A stretch of 64,000 bases of DNA from CAVPUA01 sp963828015. Lineage in GTDB: Bacteria > Actinomycetota > Actinomycetes > Mycobacteriales > Jatrophihabitantaceae. The notes beneath the pieces were generated by a model. That model made no database searches. It had not been told where the DNA came from and saw only the letters and a program-made list of their open reading frames with translations. Where the stretch lies: contig CAWHCD010000006.1 of assembly GCA_963828015.1 (NCBI GenBank), positions 434,001 to 498,000 on the forward strand, read 5' to 3'. Below, piece after piece: positions 61,323-64,000 of the stretch. A program made the translations under genes and the position numbers. Numbering within the stretch: the stretch's first letter is position 1; the number at the start of each line of letters is the position of its first letter.

Positions 61323-61649
61323 TTATTCGCGGACTTGGCGCAGCGTCCCTCTGCGAGGCGAACTCATGGGCGAACGCTCAACGATCTTTGTCACCGCCCA
61401 ACGGTTTGTGATCGCTCTACTCGGCTCTGCCGAGCGAGACGCGGCGTTCACGCCGGCCGTCGTTTGCCGGTCCTTGGCGCGGACCAGATTGTCGACCGGA
61501 CAAGGCAACGAAGGTCCCGCACCGCGCTCCTTCACCGAGGGGGGCACGCGCGTCGTGTCGCGGCGCAGCGAAGCGGCAAGCAACCTTGTTGTGCCGAACC
61601 AGCCAACCGCGACGATGCCGACGGCTATGGCCAAGTTGATGTACTGCAC
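61323..61649 (-). CDS. Hypothetical protein with N-terminal membrane anchor
   Basis: The frame starts VQYINLAIAVGIVAVGWFGT, a single membrane helix, then a polar Arg/Ser-rich region to the stop at 61323. A GGGAGG site lies about nine bases ahead of the GTG at 61649. The tail looks low-complexity and might be out of frame after residue 35. No family recognised. Confidence 0.4.
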   Translation of the reverse strand: MQYINLAIAVGIVAVGWFGTTRLLAASLRRDTTRVPPSVKERGAGPSLPCPVDNLVRAKDRQTTAGVNAASRSAEPSRAITNRWAVTKIVERSPMSSPRRGTLRQVRE

Positions 61650-61800
61650 GACCCGCGACCTCCCGTGAACGCATGTCGCTTGATCGCACACCCTCGGCGC
61701 GCCTAGTCGTGGGGTTTCGAAGAGATCCTCACGTGACGTTCACGAAATGCCCACGCTGCTTTGCTTGGTCGGCTCTGCCGTCGGAGCGATACGCCGCGGG

Positions 61801-62160
61801 TTACTCGTCAGCCCGATCCTTCGCGGCCTGCTCCTCGACCGTGAGTTCCGCGCTCGGCTGGGCTTCGAGACGCTCGTCGGGAATCGGATCGCCGCTCAGC
61901 ACCGACCGGCCATAGGTGCCGGCGGCGAGTCTGGCTTCAGCCCGATCGATCGCATCCAACCGCTCTCGAATGCTCGCGCTGACCGCGTCGTCGACGCCTT
62001 GCTGAGTCAGCGGCTGCGCCGGGTCGCTGATGTCGGCGCCCTGCTCATCCTCGGCCGTCCGGTTCTGGTCGGCGGCGGCTTGGTTGCGCGCCAACAGCTC
62101 GGTCAGCTCCTGCCGCTGGCCTTTCAAGAGTTCACGGGCATTTGCGGTGTCCACGGTCAC
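61801..62160 (-). CDS. DksA/TraR-like protein lacking the zinc cysteines
   Basis: The 119-residue protein has the coiled-coil helix RELLKGQRQELTELLARNQA and the family segment RLDAIDRAEARLAAGTYGRS. The four Cys of the C-terminal zinc finger are replaced (SVLSGDPIPDERLEAQPSAE, LTVEEQ). Cys-poor DksA forms are known in bacteria (for example DksA2 of Pseudomonas). It may act on RNA polymerase independently of zinc, or have lost the activity. Confidence 0.8.
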   Translation of the reverse strand: MTVDTANARELLKGQRQELTELLARNQAAADQNRTAEDEQGADISDPAQPLTQQGVDDAVSASIRERLDAIDRAEARLAAGTYGRSVLSGDPIPDERLEAQPSAELTVEEQAAKDRADE

Positions 62161-62321
62161 TTCGCTTTCGGTGTCTCATCAGTGCGCGATAGGCCCACCG
62201 TAGGCGCATCCGGCCCGCCGGCGACGGCTCGCGAGCTCCTGGTTGCCGGACAACTGGCAATGCGGCCATGATGCAGGGGTGACGACGCCCGGCCCAACAG
62301 GCCCGAATTCCGGGATCACAC

Positions 62322-62711
62322 GTGGATGTCCTTAGTAGCCGCATCCTTTTGCGTCCGGCTGACCGTGAACGGTCCCAGCGGTTCTATCGCGAGACCTTAG
62401 GTCTTGCGATCTACCGGGAGTTCGGTGATCCAGCCAGTCCCGGCATCGTCTTCTACCTCGGTGGAGGGTTCTTGGAGGTCTCGGGCGAGGCCGCTCAGGA
62501 CGCGGCGCCGTCCGCACTCCGCCTGTGGTTGCAGGTGCGAGACGTGACTGAGGAGTACGAGCGCCTGCGCGAGCTAGGGGTAGCGGTCCTGCGCTCTCCG
62601 GTGGTGGAGCCCTGGGGACTGCTCGAGATGTGGATCCAGGACCCGGATGGGGTGCGCATCGTGCTGGTGCAAGTACCGGAGGAGCACCCGCTCCGGCGCG
62701 ATCCCAGGTAG
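62322..62711 (+). CDS. VOC-family (glyoxalase-like) protein
   Basis: The 129-residue protein has two beta-alpha-beta-beta-beta motifs: SRILLRPADRERSQRFYRET, LGLAIYREF, SGEAAQDAAPSALRLWLQVR and WIQDPDGVRIVLVQVPEEHP. It fits small dioxygenase/glyoxalase-fold proteins of unknown substrate. The GTG at 62322 is the only practical start. Confidence 0.82.
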   Translation: MDVLSSRILLRPADRERSQRFYRETLGLAIYREFGDPASPGIVFYLGGGFLEVSGEAAQDAAPSALRLWLQVRDVTEEYERLRELGVAVLRSPVVEPWGLLEMWIQDPDGVRIVLVQVPEEHPLRRDPR

Positions 62712-62746
62712 GCCGAGCCGGCGTTCGTCCCAGCGCTGCCGTCGGG

Positions 62747-62995
62747 CTAAGCCATGGGCGGGCGGTGCGCGTCTCGGCGTGCGGGCACCAGCCAGCTGAG
62801 GACGTCGTCCGCGATAGGGATGTGAGTCCGTTCGTGAGCTATTGGCTGGGCGTGCGGTGCCGCAGCATCAGGCGGCTTCGGGGGCTGGGCCGGGTACTCA
62901 TGTCGGAACCCCGGGTGATCGTGCCGGCAATGGTCCTCGAGCTCGGGCTTCAGGGCGAACCGCAGCTCACACTTGGGACATTGGTGAATGTTCAT
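62747..62995 (-). CDS. Small protein with C2H2-type zinc-binding N-terminus
   Basis: The 82-residue product begins MNIHQCPKCELRFALKPELE then DHCRHDHPG: Cys6, Cys9, His22 and His25 or His27 form a C2H2-like site. The Pro-rich part and ADDVLSWLVPARRDAHRPP follow. The start GATGAAC region has weak ribosome-binding potential. Such short C2H2 proteins are widespread in actinomycetes; role unknown. Confidence 0.7.
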   Translation of the reverse strand: MNIHQCPKCELRFALKPELEDHCRHDHPGFRHEYPAQPPKPPDAAAPHAQPIAHERTHIPIADDVLSWLVPARRDAHRPPMA

Positions 62996-63241
62996 CAGCC
63001 GACATCTCCCAGCGCGGGAACAACTACCGCCGCACCACAACTGTATTCCTTTCTCGCGTGTCTGGGCGGACGAACGATTCCCGCTCGAGACGATCCCGGA
63101 CCGGGAGCCGAAAGTCGGCGTACCGTCGGTTGTGTTCACCACAGCCCACTTCGGGCCGCGATCCATGATTGCTAGAGGTGGTCGTGTGAGCAAGAGCGAC
63201 GTCTCCTTCTTCGCCCGCCCTGTGGGCAGAATCGGCCTGCC

Positions 63242-64000
63242 ATGACTGTCATCGTTGTTGTCGTCATTGTCGTGCTCATACTGGGTTTATTGTTGCTGGC
63301 GACTTCGGTCCGCCAAGTGCAGCAGTACGAGCAGGGGGTGGTGTTGCGTTTCGGACGTCTGCTGCCGGAGCTACGCGGACCGGGTCTGCGGCTCGTGATC
63401 CCGGTTGCTGACCGGATGCGAAAAGTGTCGATGCAAACCATCGTGATGGGCGTGCCCGCCCAAGGTGCTATCACCCGGGACAACGTCACGCTCACGGTGG
63501 ACGCCGTGGTCTATTTCAAGGTCGTCGATCCGGTCAAGGCGACTCTCAACGTGCAGGACTACATCCAAGCCGTATCGCAGGTTTCCCAAACCTCGTTGCG
63601 CTCGGTGATCGGGCGGGCGGACCTCGACACGCTGCTGTCGGATCGCGACCAGATCAACTCCGAACTGAAGGCCGTCATCGACGCCCCCACCGAGGGCCCG
63701 TGGGGGCTGCGGATCGAACGGGTCGAGGTCAAAGACGTTGCGCTGCCTGAGGGCATGAAACGCTCGATGTCGCGGCAAGCGGAAGCCGAGCGCGAACGCC
63801 GCGCCCGCATCATCGCCGCGGACGGGGAGTTCCAGGCTTCGGCCAAGCTCGCCCAGGCCGCCCGCGTCATGGCCGACACGCCGAGTGCGATGCAGCTGCG
63901 GCTACTGCAGACCGTCGTCGACGTGGCCGCGGAGAAGAACAGCACCCTGGTCATGCCCTTCCCGGTCGAGCTGCTGCGCTTCTTCGAAAAGGCCACCAAC
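63242..64000 (+). CDS. Slipin (SPFH/band 7/stomatin family), 3-prime truncated by the window
   Basis: The protein opens with a membrane helix (VIVVVVIVVLILGLLLLA) and continues with the SPFH domain: VRQVQQYEQGVVLRFGRLLP, GPGLRLVIPVADRMRKVSM, then ADLDTLLSDRDQINSELKAV and KDVALPEGMKRSMSRQAEAE, ending in the membrane-associated coiled-coil region. The window ends about 253 codons in. Slipins scaffold membrane microdomains, often beside an NfeD-type protein. The ATG at 63242 directly follows a short frame ending VGRIGLP and a stop, which overlaps it. Confidence 0.88.
   Translation, partial: MTVIVVVVIVVLILGLLLLATSVRQVQQYEQGVVLRFGRLLPELRGPGLRLVIPVADRMRKVSMQTIVMGVPAQGAITRDNVTLTVDAVVYFKVVDPVKATLNVQDYIQAVSQVSQTSLRSVIGRADLDTLLSDRDQINSELKAVIDAPTEGPWGLRIERVEVKDVALPEGMKRSMSRQAEAERERRARIIAADGEFQASAKLAQAARVMADTPSAMQLRLLQTVVDVAAEKNSTLVMPFPVELLRFFEKATN

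Noticed and set aside
1..64000. CRISPR arrays, tRNA or rRNA genes
   Set aside because: No regular direct repeats with spacers and no cloverleaf or ribosomal signatures were noticed on reading; a covariance-model scan would be needed for certainty.

Overview
The window is GC-rich, densely coded DNA from an actinobacterium (Actinomycetota). GTG and TTG starts are frequent. There are STAS/anti-sigma-kinase pairs, a mycothiol-type DUF664 (DinB) relative, an HspR-like MerR regulator beside Hsp20, ArsR/SRPBCC modules, DUF6158- and DUF6325-type small proteins and a complete kdpFABCDE locus. No rRNA, tRNA or CRISPR array was recognised, so I do not go below phylum.

Bases 1-36,000 are accessory in character. 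They hold an IS30 element and a separate IS30 end fragment, an IS110-type element with a frameshifted transposase, and a 459-bp IS3 deletion derivative that keeps both inverted repeats. Several dispersed repeats occur: a 48-bp exact repeat carrying a hairpin, a 232-bp inverted duplication carrying a DUF6158 gene, and a short pair that looks coding on the minus strand. Many small genes and several genes broken by 1-2 base indels are here (DinB/DUF664, VOC, cytochrome b, STAS, Kup). Intact genes include a D-Ala-D-Ala carboxypeptidase divergent from a two-component system, two GMC/ABC-type metabolic and export blocks, a DMT transporter with a UPF0104 protein, an alpha/beta hydrolase divergent from a LysR regulator, a stress block (STAS, HspR-like/Hsp20, BON, DUF6325, SHOCT) and a solitary SNF2 helicase.

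Bases 36,000-51,500 are ordinary metabolism with intact genes: cupin, aldo/keto reductase and glucose-6-phosphate dehydrogenase; an SRPBCC-ArsR-SRPBCC operon with twin palindromic operators; an alpha/beta hydrolase divergent from a TetR regulator; SDR, truncated haemoglobin and more SRPBCC proteins; then a probable uptake and oxidation block (extracellular solute-binding lipoprotein, TetR, SnoaL-like protein, aldehyde dehydrogenase, GMC alcohol oxidoreductase).

Bases 51,500-64,000 hold the high-affinity potassium system: a 27-residue membrane peptide, KdpF, KdpA, KdpB, an enlarged KdpC, sensor kinase KdpD and regulator KdpE, tightly spaced or overlapping. Further on are a cysteine-rich membrane protein of unknown role, a Cys-less DksA/TraR-like protein, a VOC protein, a C2H2-type small protein and the start of a slipin (SPFH) gene running off the window. 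The low-affinity potassium transporter Kup, at 34-36 kb, is destroyed by four indels, so if the sequence is accurate Kdp is the only potassium uptake system visible here.
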